Shown: positions 1 to 5,767 of the stretch, piece by piece
How positions within the stretch are numbered: position 1 is the stretch's first letter
Layout: every line of letters starts with the position of its first letter
Assembly: GCA_030597775.1 (NCBI GenBank)
Contig: JAUVRF010000033.1
Coordinates: forward strand, 1-10,164
DNA length: 10,164 bases
Direction of reading: 5' to 3'
From: Methanobacteriota archaeon
Lineage (GTDB): Archaea; Thermoplasmatota; DTKX01; GCA-020343715
Translations under genes and position numbers: made by a program
Notes under the pieces: model-generated
Seen by the model: only the letters and a program-made list of their open reading frames with translations
The model's database searches: none
What the model was told of the DNA's origin: nothing

Positions 1-1
1 C

Positions 2-496
2 ATCCCCACCTTCGAGGCCACCACATCTGCCGACAGCGCCAGGGCCCAGGGGATCGAGAGCATCCGCAACATGGCCATCAGCAGCGCAAGGGTGCCCACA
101 GTGACCTACCAGAAGATGCACGTCATCCCCAGGTTCCTGGTCCTGACCTTCTACCCCATCTGGATGTGCAGGTACACCTACAGAGGGCGCACCTACTTCG
201 CCACGATGGACGGGATCACCGGGGACAGCCTTTCGGGGCGTGCTCCCGGGGACCCGCTCTACCAGAGCCTTGCCTTGGTAGGGGGCTGTGTCATCGGCGG
301 TGTCCTGGCCGGGTTCTCCCTGTCCATACTTCCGTACTCCCCCGAGCTGGGGATCCTGGGTATCGTCGGGGGCGTCGTCATCTTCGCCGTCGCCTTCCTC
401 TTCTTCCGCCATGGCTCGGAGGTTACGGAGGGGGACATCGAGAAGCCCTATCGCAAGTCGCTGAAGGGGTTCATACCGGGATTGAGGGGGATCTGA
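2..496 (+). CDS. Membrane protein, 5'-truncated by window edge (zinc-ribbon-family-like C-terminus)
   Basis: The reading frame is open to the left edge, so the gene begins before the window; 164 C-terminal residues are visible. The ATG at 71 is internal, because the upstream codons (I-P-T-F-E-A...) continue without a stop. A soluble part carries a YPIWxCRYTYRGRTYFATMDG stretch followed by a G-rich SGRAPGDP turn. Two hydrophobic segments follow, at about visible residues 90-110 and 116-135, joined by a short loop, and then a basic cytoplasmic tail. A Y-P-x-W / D-G-x-T-G pattern just before two membrane helices resembles archaeal and bacterial membrane proteins that start with an N-terminal zinc ribbon and are often misannotated as primosomal protein N'-like; I infer that family only loosely. 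The stop lies 1 nt before the next ATG, so the two genes are surely co-transcribed. The biochemical role is unknown. Confidence 0.8.
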   Translation: MPTFEATTSADSARAQGIESIRNMAISSARVPTVTYQKMHVIPRFLVLTFYPIWMCRYTYRGRTYFATMDGITGDSLSGRAPGDPLYQSLALVGGCVIGGVLAGFSLSILPYSPELGILGIVGGVVIFAVAFLFFRHGSEVTEGDIEKPYRKSLKGFIPGLRGI

Positions 497-497
497 G

Positions 498-1088
498 ATG
501 CCTGTCCACATCGCCGCGGTCAAGTGTCCCTCGTGCGGTATGGCGATAGAGGGAATGACCGGGGACCGTGTTTTCCTTTGTCAATGTGGCGTCCTGCACA
601 CCCGGGACGACCAGGGCACCAGGGAACTGCATTACATCATCGCATCTCCCAGATCGCCGAGCGCGGCTCCCGGGTCCATCGTCTTCATCCCGTTCTGGCG
701 GTTGGACTCCCAAGTGACGATACACCATCAGCGCTCCGAGGGCGGCCTGCTCCATAAGATCTTCGGGAAGGACTGGAGGGGTGGGAGGATGTACATCTTC
801 GTGCCCGCCATGGACTGGGACCCGGACACCTACAAGCACTGGGCCAGCACCCTCACCAAGAACCCTCCACCCATCCATCCGGCCACCAGCTTCGGTCCCT
901 ACGAGCGATGGGCCGTGACCATAGAGGAGGGGGAGGCGGCCGCCCTGGCGGACTTCTTGATACTCACCTTCGAGGCCGAGAAACCTGGTGTCCTCCAGGA
1001 GATATCCTTCGAGGTGAGGGTGCTAGGTTCGTCCCTGATCTACTTTCCCTTCGACCGATCTAGCAGTGCCCTCAAGCCATTCTTCTAG
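498..1088 (+). CDS. Zinc-ribbon protein, likely partner or paralogue of the upstream membrane protein
   Basis: A 196-aa protein. It opens with a zinc-ribbon-like element, C10-P-S-C13-G, then C28-Q-C30-G. The second knuckle is CxC rather than the usual CxxC. A domain with hydrophobic beta-like strands follows (IVFIPFWRLD at about 61-70, MYIFVPAMDWDP at about 95-106), then a stretch ending in LGSSLIYFPF near the C-terminus. No signal peptide or membrane helix is apparent, so it is probably cytosolic or membrane-associated through its neighbour. The ATG at 498 directly follows the previous stop (TGA at 494-496), with a purine-rich GAGGGGGATC stretch as a possible ribosome site, which supports translational coupling. 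The C-terminal LGSSLIYFPF segment aligns by eye with the IPRFLVLTFYPIW segment of the upstream protein, after which that protein has its two membrane helices. This one may therefore be a shortened member of the same family. Function is unknown. Confidence 0.85.
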   Translation: MPVHIAAVKCPSCGMAIEGMTGDRVFLCQCGVLHTRDDQGTRELHYIIASPRSPSAAPGSIVFIPFWRLDSQVTIHHQRSEGGLLHKIFGKDWRGGRMYIFVPAMDWDPDTYKHWASTLTKNPPPIHPATSFGPYERWAVTIEEGEAAALADFLILTFEAEKPGVLQEISFEVRVLGSSLIYFPFDRSSSALKPFF

Positions 1089-1165
1089 TTGTTCGCATAG
1101 CTTTCGATCCACGAAAACCATCCATCCCAGACCCCCTGGAACGGACAAATAAAAGCCCCAAACAA
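1089..1165. other. Intergenic spacer between the zinc-ribbon operon and the TRAM promoter
   Basis: No coding potential or strong hairpin is seen here. It becomes A-rich toward the TATA box (ACAAATAAAAGCCCCAAACAA), as expected for a BRE/TATA promoter entry. No clear T-run terminator for the upstream pair is visible. Confidence 0.5.
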
Positions 1166-1173
1166 TTATATAT
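1166..1173 (+). promoter_or_regulatory. TATA box of the TRAM operon
   Basis: TTATATAT, preceded by an A-rich BRE-like CAAACAA, is the strongest archaeal promoter motif in the window. Archaeal transcription starts about 25 nt downstream, predicting a start near 1195-1200. That is roughly 145 nt upstream of the TRAM start codon, which is long for an archaeal leader. The position also argues against a start codon at 1172, which lies inside this box. Confidence 0.7.
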
Positions 1174-1195
1174 GGTAATCCCCTTGGTTGGCCCG

Positions 1196-1342
1196 CTCCT
1201 GGCGGCGTGGATGCCAGTGACCTGGGGTGCTCTAGTCGGTTCCGGACCTTCTAGGGCCTTCGGTCCCAAGCACCATGCCATCTTGGGGGAGGGATGGCCC
1301 GACCTGGGGACAGGGGCAACAGGAATGCACGGAAGTGCGAAA
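1196..1342 (+). promoter_or_regulatory. Long structured 5' leader of the TRAM gene (possible cis-regulatory RNA or separate small RNA)
   Basis: Five perfect inverted repeats follow one another without a convincing coding frame. CTGGC 1199-1203 pairs with GCCAG 1213-1217. GGTGCT 1226-1231 pairs with AGCACC 1269-1274, enclosing an inner GGACC/GGTCC pair. GCCATC 1277-1282 pairs with GATGGC 1293-1298. CCTG 1303-1306 pairs with CAGG 1311-1314 across a GGGA loop. GCAC 1327-1330 pairs with GTGC 1335-1338 across a GGAA loop. The last two loops fit the GNRA tetraloop consensus. The final hairpin contains the only Shine-Dalgarno-like sequence (GGAAGTG) and ends 4 nt before the ATG, so it could hide the ribosome site. 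The pairing is seen directly; regulation is inferred. A free-standing RNA transcribed from the same TATA box is the alternative. Confidence 0.45.
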
Positions 1343-1624
1343 ATGAGATATGATAGAGGTTATGTGGATTTCGGGAGGCCTCCGCCACCAGTGAAGGAGG
1401 GCGATGTATTGACCGTCAAGATCGAGGGCGTTGGCTCCTCAGGCGACGGTCTCGCCCGTGTGAAGGGTTTCGTTATCTTCGTCCCAGGAGCCAGAATGGA
1501 GGAAGAGGTCAAGGTAAGGGTCACCAAGGTCTCCAGGAAGGTTGGTTTCGCAGAGAAGGTGGACGATGATTCGGTTGAAGAGACGGTAATAGATACGGAA
1601 GAGACCGAAGAAGATGAGGAATAG
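1343..1624 (+). CDS. Stand-alone TRAM-domain RNA-binding protein
   Basis: A 93-aa protein. A short N-terminus with a PPPP turn leads into a TRAM domain at about residues 16-70, shown by the strand pattern VKEGDVLTVKIEGVG, GDGLARVKGFVIFVPGA and EVKVRVTKVSRKVGFAEKV. This G-x-G-x-A-R-V-x-G-F-V-x-F-V-P-G core is the hallmark of archaeal stand-alone TRAM proteins. It is followed by a very acidic tail (EETEEDEE). TRAM is an OB-like fold that binds tRNA and other structured RNA. Stand-alone archaeal versions have been described as cold-responsive RNA chaperones, so a cytosolic RNA-chaperone role is likely. I chose the ATG at 1343 because family members begin close to the TRAM core. The same frame is open from 1172, but that start lies in the TATA box; ATG 1325 is a weaker alternative. 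The next gene is 12 nt downstream, in an apparent operon. Confidence 0.88.
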   Translation: MRYDRGYVDFGRPPPPVKEGDVLTVKIEGVGSSGDGLARVKGFVIFVPGARMEEEVKVRVTKVSRKVGFAEKVDDDSVEETVIDTEETEEDEE

Positions 1625-1636
1625 GTAGGCCATCCA

Positions 1637-1948
1637 ATGGGGAAGCGTAGAAGGCGTCTGAAGCCGGGTGGACCCCGCAAGCAGTACACATCGACTGCCC
1701 AGGTGAGGATGCTCAACCTACATCACAAGGATGTTTTCAAGTACCATCTGAGCCAGATCCTCGAAGATTCGGAGATGAAGGATGATCAGAAACAGACCTT
1801 CAAGGCCAACATCCTCTCCAAGGCATCTCAGCAATCCATCGCCAGTGCCATCGAGTACATAGACTCGGTCGTTGCCGAGGGCCACCTGGAGGAGGACACC
1901 GCCCGACGCATCTTCCGACTCCTTGACGACTACACTACCCGTCGCTGA
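1637..1948 (+). CDS. Small basic helical protein of unknown function, TRAM operon
   Basis: A 103-aa protein that I do not recognise. The N-terminus is strongly basic (GKRRRRLKPGGPRKQY), a type of tail common in ribosomal and RNA-binding proteins. The rest, about residues 25-100, is predicted by eye to be mainly alpha-helical and amphipathic (FKYHLSQILEDSEMKDDQ, QQSIASAIEYIDSVVAEG, EEDTARRIFRLLDDY). It has no cysteine, no signal peptide and no membrane helix, so it is presumably cytosolic. The ATG at 1637 follows the TRAM stop by 12 nt, with GGTAGG as a plausible ribosome site 7 nt upstream. The shared promoter with a TRAM RNA-binding protein and the basic tail suggest a role in RNA or ribosome biology; that is inference from context only. 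Confidence 0.8.
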   Translation: MGKRRRRLKPGGPRKQYTSTAQVRMLNLHHKDVFKYHLSQILEDSEMKDDQKQTFKANILSKASQQSIASAIEYIDSVVAEGHLEEDTARRIFRLLDDYTTRR

Positions 1949-2049
1949 TCGCCGTCACAGCACCCAGTTCAGATCAGGACCTCCCAGCGGGAGCGCTACC
2001 CATGGCCAGCCCGAGCGGTAACGAGGAACGTTCGATATCGAGAGGGATA

Positions 2050-2092
2050 AAAAGAGACGGGCGTGGGGAGGATGGGGCCTCCCCAAGCGCCC
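2050..2092 (-). terminator. Hairpin plus U-tract terminator, minus strand
   Basis: On the minus strand GGGCG pairs with CGCCC and TGGGGAGG pairs with CCTCCCCA (2059-2092), giving 13 bp with a 2-nt bulge and a 6-nt loop. It is followed at once by GTCTCTTTTTAT (down to about 2050). A stable stem followed by a U-rich run is a terminator layout, and U-tracts are the main archaeal stop signal. The direction fits transcripts from the microprotein gene or from the candidate small RNA at 2098-2153. Confidence 0.5.
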
Positions 2093-2153
2093 GGGGATAG
2101 GAGGCAATGCACGTTTTCACGTCACGGCTTATAGGGCCGCGGTTGCTTTCCTA
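2050..2153 (-). ncRNA. Candidate ~100-nt structured small RNA
   Basis: Read on the minus strand, AGGA...GCAA (2153-2143) pairs with TTGC...TCCT (2107-2099) as an outer stem with a small internal loop. Inside it are a CGGC/GCCG hairpin (2139-2125) and ACGT-GAAA-ACGT (2122-2111), the latter with a GNRA-type GAAA loop that exists only on this strand. The terminator hairpin and U-tract follow. A TATA-like CTATAC at 2176-2171 lies about 25 nt upstream of the outer stem, so a start near 2147-2153 is plausible. It could instead be the 3' untranslated region of the 56-aa microprotein gene. Note that the outer stem pairs slightly better on the plus strand, through a G-U wobble. It matches no RNA family that I recognise. 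Confidence 0.3.
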
Positions 2154-2219
2154 AGATGGGACCCTTCCCTTGTATAGCGACGCGGGGGGGGTGAGTGAAA
2201 GTGCCAAGGGCGTTCGGGG

Positions 2220-2390
2220 TCATGGTATGTCGTAGGGGCTTCCGTCGAAGGGTTCATCATCCTCTGGCAGCACCTCGTCAGGCCCTCCCTTCACGAACCA
2301 GAAGTAAATGAAAATGAGGAAGGCCACCATGACCACGCTGGCTATCGCTACGATGATGGCCAGCATCACCAGGTCATCCAACCAAGCCAT
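2220..2390 (-). CDS. 56-aa single-pass membrane microprotein
   Basis: The minus strand reads ATG at 2390 to TGA at 2220, encoding 56 residues. After MAWLDD comes one long hydrophobic segment, residues about 7-33 (LVMLAIIVAIASVV...FIYFWF), a lysine-glycine stop-transfer (VKGG), and an acidic proline-rich tail of 20 residues (EDDEPFDGSPYD). It therefore looks like a single-pass membrane protein, probably with the acidic tail on one face of the membrane. A GGAGG Shine-Dalgarno lies 9 nt before the ATG, and a TATA box (TTATAG, 2440-2435) lies further upstream. Coding potential is supported by the promoter, the ribosome site and the clean membrane-protein layout. Function is unknown. It is transcribed divergently from the large CARDB protein gene. 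Confidence 0.7.
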   Translation of the reverse strand: MAWLDDLVMLAIIVAIASVVMVAFLIFIYFWFVKGGPDEVLPEDDEPFDGSPYDIP

Positions 2391-2434
2391 CCATCCTCGC
2401 CTCCGGGCTCCAGGCCCCCCAGGTCGGGAACGGA

Positions 2435-2440
2435 CTATAA
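2435..2440 (-). promoter_or_regulatory. TATA box of the microprotein gene
   Basis: On the minus strand GGCTTATAGTCC contains TTATAG about 45 nt upstream of the ATG at 2390. This predicts a start near 2413 and a short leader containing the GGAGG ribosome site. Confidence 0.5.
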
Positions 2441-2466
2441 GCCTTCCGACCAGCTGGACCCCAACC

Positions 2467-2475
2467 TTTTTTATA
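2467..2475 (+). promoter_or_regulatory. TATA box of the CARDB surface-protein gene
   Basis: TTTTTTATA lies 32-40 nt upstream of the ATG at 2507, predicting transcription from about 2497 with a very short leader. It is back to back with the minus-strand TATA box at 2435-2440, a compact divergent promoter. Confidence 0.55.
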
Positions 2476-2506
2476 GTCAGGTGTCCTACGAGCCAGGGGT
2501 GGCATC

Positions 2507-4657
2507 ATGAACAGCTCTCCCATTATGGATATCGGTTCGTCATCGAGGGCCTTCAGGACCGTCGTCCTGCTCGGCCTCCTCGCGATCATGGTGGCAACGG
2601 TCATGACGCTATCGGTATCAGCGGAGGAGGGGGACCTGCAGCTGGGACAGGTCACATACAGCAGGTATGACTCGGACCTCGATGGCCTGATGGACCACGT
2701 CGAGGTCACAGCGGATGTCACCAACGGGAACGAGACCGTCTCCAAGATCTTCACCCTCGAGGTCGTCCTGTCCTTCGGCAACACCGATGTGGACCTCCAG
2801 ACCAGCGGAGGCCGACTGGACCCCTTGGATTCAACAACCCTCACCCTCAAGGTCGGCACCGATCCCGACATGTCCGGAGGGACCTTCCTGGTGAGGGCGG
2901 TGCTCCACGCGGTTTACCTCCAGGGCCCTGTCATGGACGAGAACGAGACCTCTGTGGAGCTCTATCCCCTGGGAGAGTACGACATCGACCTTTCATCGAA
3001 CCGGAGCTCCGTAGACACCAGGGAGAACACCTCCGTTGACTTCTCCATCTCCGTGAGCAGCCTCTCGAACAATCCAACGGATGTGAATATCATCCTGACC
3101 ACCACCTTGGGGTGGCCCTACCAGCTGGAGACGAACATGGTGAGCCTGGACCCCGATGATGAGGTGGTGGTGAACCTCCGTGTCCTCGTGCCTCACAACG
3201 CACCTCCCGGTAGCATCGAGGCCTTTGCCCTGGAGGCCGAGGCTGTCCGGAATGCCACCGCGTTCAGCACCCTGAACCTCAATGTGAGGGTGGCGCTACA
3301 GGAGTTCGATCTGGCCTTGATTCTCACCTCGAACAGCGTCTTCGTGGCCTCGGGGGAGACCGTCACCGTGTCCGGCTTCGTCACCAACCGGGGCAACAAC
3401 CAGGACAACGTGACCCTCATCGTGGACCTTCCACAGGGATGGACCTCGACCTTCGACCCGCCCTTCCTCATGATCGACAGGGGGACCACACTGGGCTTCG
3501 ACATGCACATCACCGCCCCCTCGGGACTTCAGGAGACCGGTGTGCTTGAGGCCAACGTCTCGGCCCTCTCGAAGGGGCTTGTCGCCGAGGACAACAAGGT
3601 GTTGAGGGTCGTCTTCAACACCGCCGAGCTCGCGATAGACACGGGCAATGTCACCGTGAGCCCCAAGACCCCGACCGCTGGGGACGAGGTGACCATCCAG
3701 GCCACCATTATCAATGCTGGTGCCATCATAGCATCGGGCGTTGTCGTCGCCCTCACCTCGGACATCGGCGAGGTGGCGAGGACCACCCTTGACGACCTTG
3801 CCCCGGGCCGCCTGGGCGTGGCCACCCTCAAGTGGACGCCCGCACCGGGGAGCCACCTGGTCAGGGTGGTCGTTGACCCCGACGGCGAGATCGCGGAGAC
3901 GGACGAGGACAACAACCAGATCTCGATCACCATTATGGTCATCAGTCCCGACCTCTCCGTCGTACCCTCGGACATCGCCATCGATCCGTCCTACCCCACC
4001 GAGAGCAGCGAGGCCACCATCAGGATCGTCATCACCAACACCAAGCAGCTTCTGGCCGGTCCATTCAATGTGCTCATCACGGTGGACGGGGAGGTGCTTG
4101 GGACCCGGGAGGTCGCAAGCGGGCTCGTGGGAGGCGACAACGTGACCCTGGAACTGCTATGGACCGCCACCCCTGGCAGGCATACCTTCAAGGTGGAGGT
4201 GGACCCGGACGGCGATGTCCTCGAGGAGGACCGGTCCAACAATGTGGCGTCCCGTTCTTTCTCCGTCAACGCGAGGCCCCAGGCGATCTTGAAGGCCAGC
4301 GAGGAGGAGATCAAGACCGGAGACGAGGTCACCCTCGATGCCAGCGATTCGATCGACACCGATGGCCGGATCCGCCAGTACTTCTTCGACTACGGCGACG
4401 GTACCGACTCGGGCTGGACCTTCTTCGCCACCGTGAACCACATCTACGCGGTGGCCGGCGAGTACGAGGTGCGCCTCTACGTCAGGGACGAGGCGGAGGC
4501 CCAGAACCAGGAACCGACCATTGTGACCATCAAGGTCACCCGTCGGGACGGTGGGGAGGAGTCCTCGCCGGGTCCGGCGGCCCTCGTGGCCCTCATGACA
4601 CTTGCCATCGTGGCCTTCGCATTGGTTCTCCACAGAAGGGACGGTGAGGACCAGTAG
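2507..4657 (+). CDS. Secreted, membrane-anchored CARDB/PKD surface protein
   Basis: A 716-aa protein. Residues 17-39 form a signal peptide (hydrophobic run ending in SVSA), with likely cleavage before E40. Beta-rich repeats with many N-x-S/T sites follow. Residues about 266-374 look like a NEW3-type domain (VASGETVTVSGFVTNRGNNQDNVTL). Two CARDB domains are at about 375-478 and 479-589, each closing with the family signature DPDGEIAETDEDNNQ or DPDGDVLEEDRSNNV. A PKD domain is at about 590-680 (DASDSIDTDGRI, FDYGDGT, YAVAGEYEVRLYVRD). A C-terminal membrane helix at about 690-708 ends in HRRDGEDQ, putting the ectodomain outside. These folds mediate adhesion or serve as spacers in archaeal envelope proteins; the ligand is unknown. 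A GGGGTGG ribosome site lies 4 nt before the ATG; M7 is an alternative start. nmd3 follows after 12 nt, so the two may share a transcript despite unrelated roles. Confidence 0.9.
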   Translation: MNSSPIMDIGSSSRAFRTVVLLGLLAIMVATVMTLSVSAEEGDLQLGQVTYSRYDSDLDGLMDHVEVTADVTNGNETVSKIFTLEVVLSFGNTDVDLQTSGGRLDPLDSTTLTLKVGTDPDMSGGTFLVRAVLHAVYLQGPVMDENETSVELYPLGEYDIDLSSNRSSVDTRENTSVDFSISVSSLSNNPTDVNIILTTTLGWPYQLETNMVSLDPDDEVVVNLRVLVPHNAPPGSIEAFALEAEAVRNATAFSTLNLNVRVALQEFDLALILTSNSVFVASGETVTVSGFVTNRGNNQDNVTLIVDLPQGWTSTFDPPFLMIDRGTTLGFDMHITAPSGLQETGVLEANVSALSKGLVAEDNKVLRVVFNTAELAIDTGNVTVSPKTPTAGDEVTIQATIINAGAIIASGVVVALTSDIGEVARTTLDDLAPGRLGVATLKWTPAPGSHLVRVVVDPDGEIAETDEDNNQISITIMVISPDLSVVPSDIAIDPSYPTESSEATIRIVITNTKQLLAGPFNVLITVDGEVLGTREVASGLVGGDNVTLELLWTATPGRHTFKVEVDPDGDVLEEDRSNNVASRSFSVNARPQAILKASEEEIKTGDEVTLDASDSIDTDGRIRQYFFDYGDGTDSGWTFFATVNHIYAVAGEYEVRLYVRDEAEAQNQEPTIVTIKVTRRDGGEESSPGPAALVALMTLAIVAFALVLHRRDGEDQ

Positions 4658-4664
4658 GGAGGTG
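4658..4664 (+). promoter_or_regulatory. Strong Shine-Dalgarno that selects the ACG start of nmd3
   Basis: GGAGGTG directly after the upstream stop codon is the best ribosome site in the window. It lies 5 nt before ACG 4670 but 14 nt before GTG 4679, so it favours the ACG. Confidence 0.6.
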
Positions 4665-4669
4665 GGCCC

Positions 4670-5746
4670 ACGTTCTGCGTGGAGTGCGGTAAGGAGGTTG
4701 AGGGAGAGGAGGAGCTGAGGGCCAGCCTGTGCCTCGATTGCTTCTTGGAGCGCAATTCCCTAATGACCCTACCCGACGTCATCGACCTGGTCCGTTGTCC
4801 CGATTGTGGCTCGACCTACGGCAGGGGAGGCTGGGGGCACCCCAGGGACCCTGGGGTCGAGCATGACCCTGACGAGATGGACCAGGGTGACGCCGGCACC
4901 GCGGCCGAGGGCGCACTGCAGGTCGTTGATGGGGGTCTTGTCCGCTCCGTGCAGATGCACGTCCGCCAGGAGACCTCTTCCATCTACGGGGTCGACGTGG
5001 AGGCGGAGGTCGGCTTCATGGGGCAGGTCGTCCCCGCCCAGGCCTCCACCCGGGTCAGGATAAAGGGCGAGATGTGCCAACCCTGCTCCCGAAAGGCGGG
5101 AATGTACTTCGAGGCCGTCATCCAGCTCCGGGGCACCAAGGACAGGCCCGCCACCGCGAATGAGCTGGACAAGGCCCGCACCTTCGTGAACGACGAGGTC
5201 AACAGGCTTGGCGCCCAGTCCCGTGGCGTGGCCCTTGTGAAGGTCGAGGAGCTCCATGGAGGGCTTGACTTCTACCTCACGAGCCATTCCGCGGCATCCC
5301 GGGTGGCCAAGTCCCTCTGCGCCATGTACAGCGCCTCCTCCTCCACGTCCACCACCATGGCGGGGAGGCGCGACGGCAGGGAGATCGTCCGCGTCACGCA
5401 TCTGGTGAGGATGCCCGAGCTGAGGAGGGGAGACTACGTCATGCTGCGGGACCAGATGCTGAGGGTGATCTCCGCCCGCCCCAAGGATGTCACCGTTGAG
5501 GTCGCGGCGGGCACTGGCAAACGTCGCCATCTGGGCCGGGCCGAACGGCAGCAATTGACCTTCGTGGGAGACGCCGACTCTGCGGAGGAGGCCGTTCTGG
5601 TCTCGGCCACCGATACGGAGGTCCAGGTCCTGGACCCTGTGACCCTGTCCACCGTGGACGTCATTCTTCCCGAGGGCTACGAGGTCGGAGGTCGGGAGAC
5701 GGTCCTCGTGGTGAGAACGGAGGATACCCTCTTCCTTGTGGGTTGA
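4670..5746 (+). CDS. nmd3: Nmd3 family ribosome-associated zinc protein, apparent ACG start
   Basis: A 358-aa protein if started at ACG 4670. It has the four zinc-binding knuckles of the Nmd3 N-terminal domain: CVEC at residues 3-6, CLDC at 21-24, CPDC at 43-46 (followed by the characteristic short spacer to GGW) and CQPC at 136-139. Beta-rich domains follow, the last resembling the Nmd3 OB region. In eukaryotes Nmd3 is the 60S subunit export adaptor. The archaeal homologue is thought to act in late large-subunit assembly or translation, in the cytosol. The first in-frame ATG/GTG/TTG codon after the preceding stop is GTG 4679, which would delete the first cysteine of the first knuckle. ACG at 4670 gives the usual MFCxxC opening, and GGAGGTG sits 5 nt upstream of it. 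The frame is the same as that of the upstream CARDB gene, separated by one TAG. Confidence 0.88.
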   Translation, partial: TFCVECGKEVEGEEELRASLCLDCFLERNSLMTLPDVIDLVRCPDCGSTYGRGGWGHPRDPGVEHDPDEMDQGDAGTAAEGALQVVDGGLVRSVQMHVRQETSSIYGVDVEAEVGFMGQVVPAQASTRVRIKGEMCQPCSRKAGMYFEAVIQLRGTKDRPATANELDKARTFVNDEVNRLGAQSRGVALVKVEELHGGLDFYLTSHSAASRVAKSLCAMYSASSSTSTTMAGRRDGREIVRVTHLVRMPELRRGDYVMLRDQMLRVISARPKDVTVEVAAGTGKRRHLGRAERQQLTFVGDADSAEEAVLVSATDTEVQVLDPVTLSTVDVILPEGYEVGGRETVLVVRTEDTLFLVG

Positions 5747-5767
5747 TGGCGCTTCGGAATATGATGG
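5747..5767. other. Short convergent spacer
   Basis: Twenty-one nucleotides between the nmd3 stop and the stop of the minus-strand surface-protein gene. No hairpin or T-run terminator is seen, so the two transcripts probably overlap at their 3' ends. Confidence 0.5.

Larger units (their letters stand above)
1949..2219. other. Gene-free convergent intergenic region rich in inverted repeats
   Basis: This 271-nt stretch separates the 3' ends of a plus-strand and a minus-strand gene. No credible reading frame is seen. It holds a CTCCC/GGGAG hairpin with a 3-nt loop (1981-1993), a 10-bp palindrome TCGATATCGA (2032-2041), an A-rich ATAAAAAG (2048-2055), the long GC-rich hairpin at 2059-2092, a branched inverted-repeat set at 2098-2153, a small GGGA/TCCC hairpin (2158-2169) and a G8 run (2184-2191). 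The structured part is annotated separately as a candidate small RNA with its terminator. Confidence 0.6.

Noticed and set aside
1172..1342. N-terminal extension of the TRAM protein from ATG 1172 (57 extra residues)
   Set aside because: The start codon lies inside the TATA box, upstream of the expected transcript. The extension is unlike TRAM proteins and coincides with the hairpin series.
1196..1342. tRNA, SRP RNA or RNase P RNA in the TRAM leader
   Set aside because: There is no cloverleaf with a T-arm, no SRP helix-8 consensus and no RNase P GAGGAAAGUCC-type core, and the region is shorter than archaeal SRP or RNase P RNA.
2184..2191. G8 homopolymer as a phase-variation tract
   Set aside because: It lies in an intergenic region with no reading frame to switch and no promoter spacing that it clearly sets. 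It may simply be assembly-sensitive.
2308..2670. 120-codon plus-strand frame starting in the microprotein gene
   Set aside because: It runs across the divergent promoter and into the signal peptide of the CARDB gene in another frame, and its sequence is low-complexity at the start.
4655..4672. Pyrrolysine or readthrough of the TAG between the CARDB gene and nmd3
   Set aside because: The two are in the same frame, but the CARDB protein ends naturally after its membrane helix with a basic stop-transfer, and a strong Shine-Dalgarno follows the TAG. Separate translation is simpler. Kept only as an alternative under the ACG finding.
4769..5554. 261-codon minus-strand frame
   Set aside because: It is the complement of nmd3, with composition lacking any domain pattern and no promoter or ribosome site.
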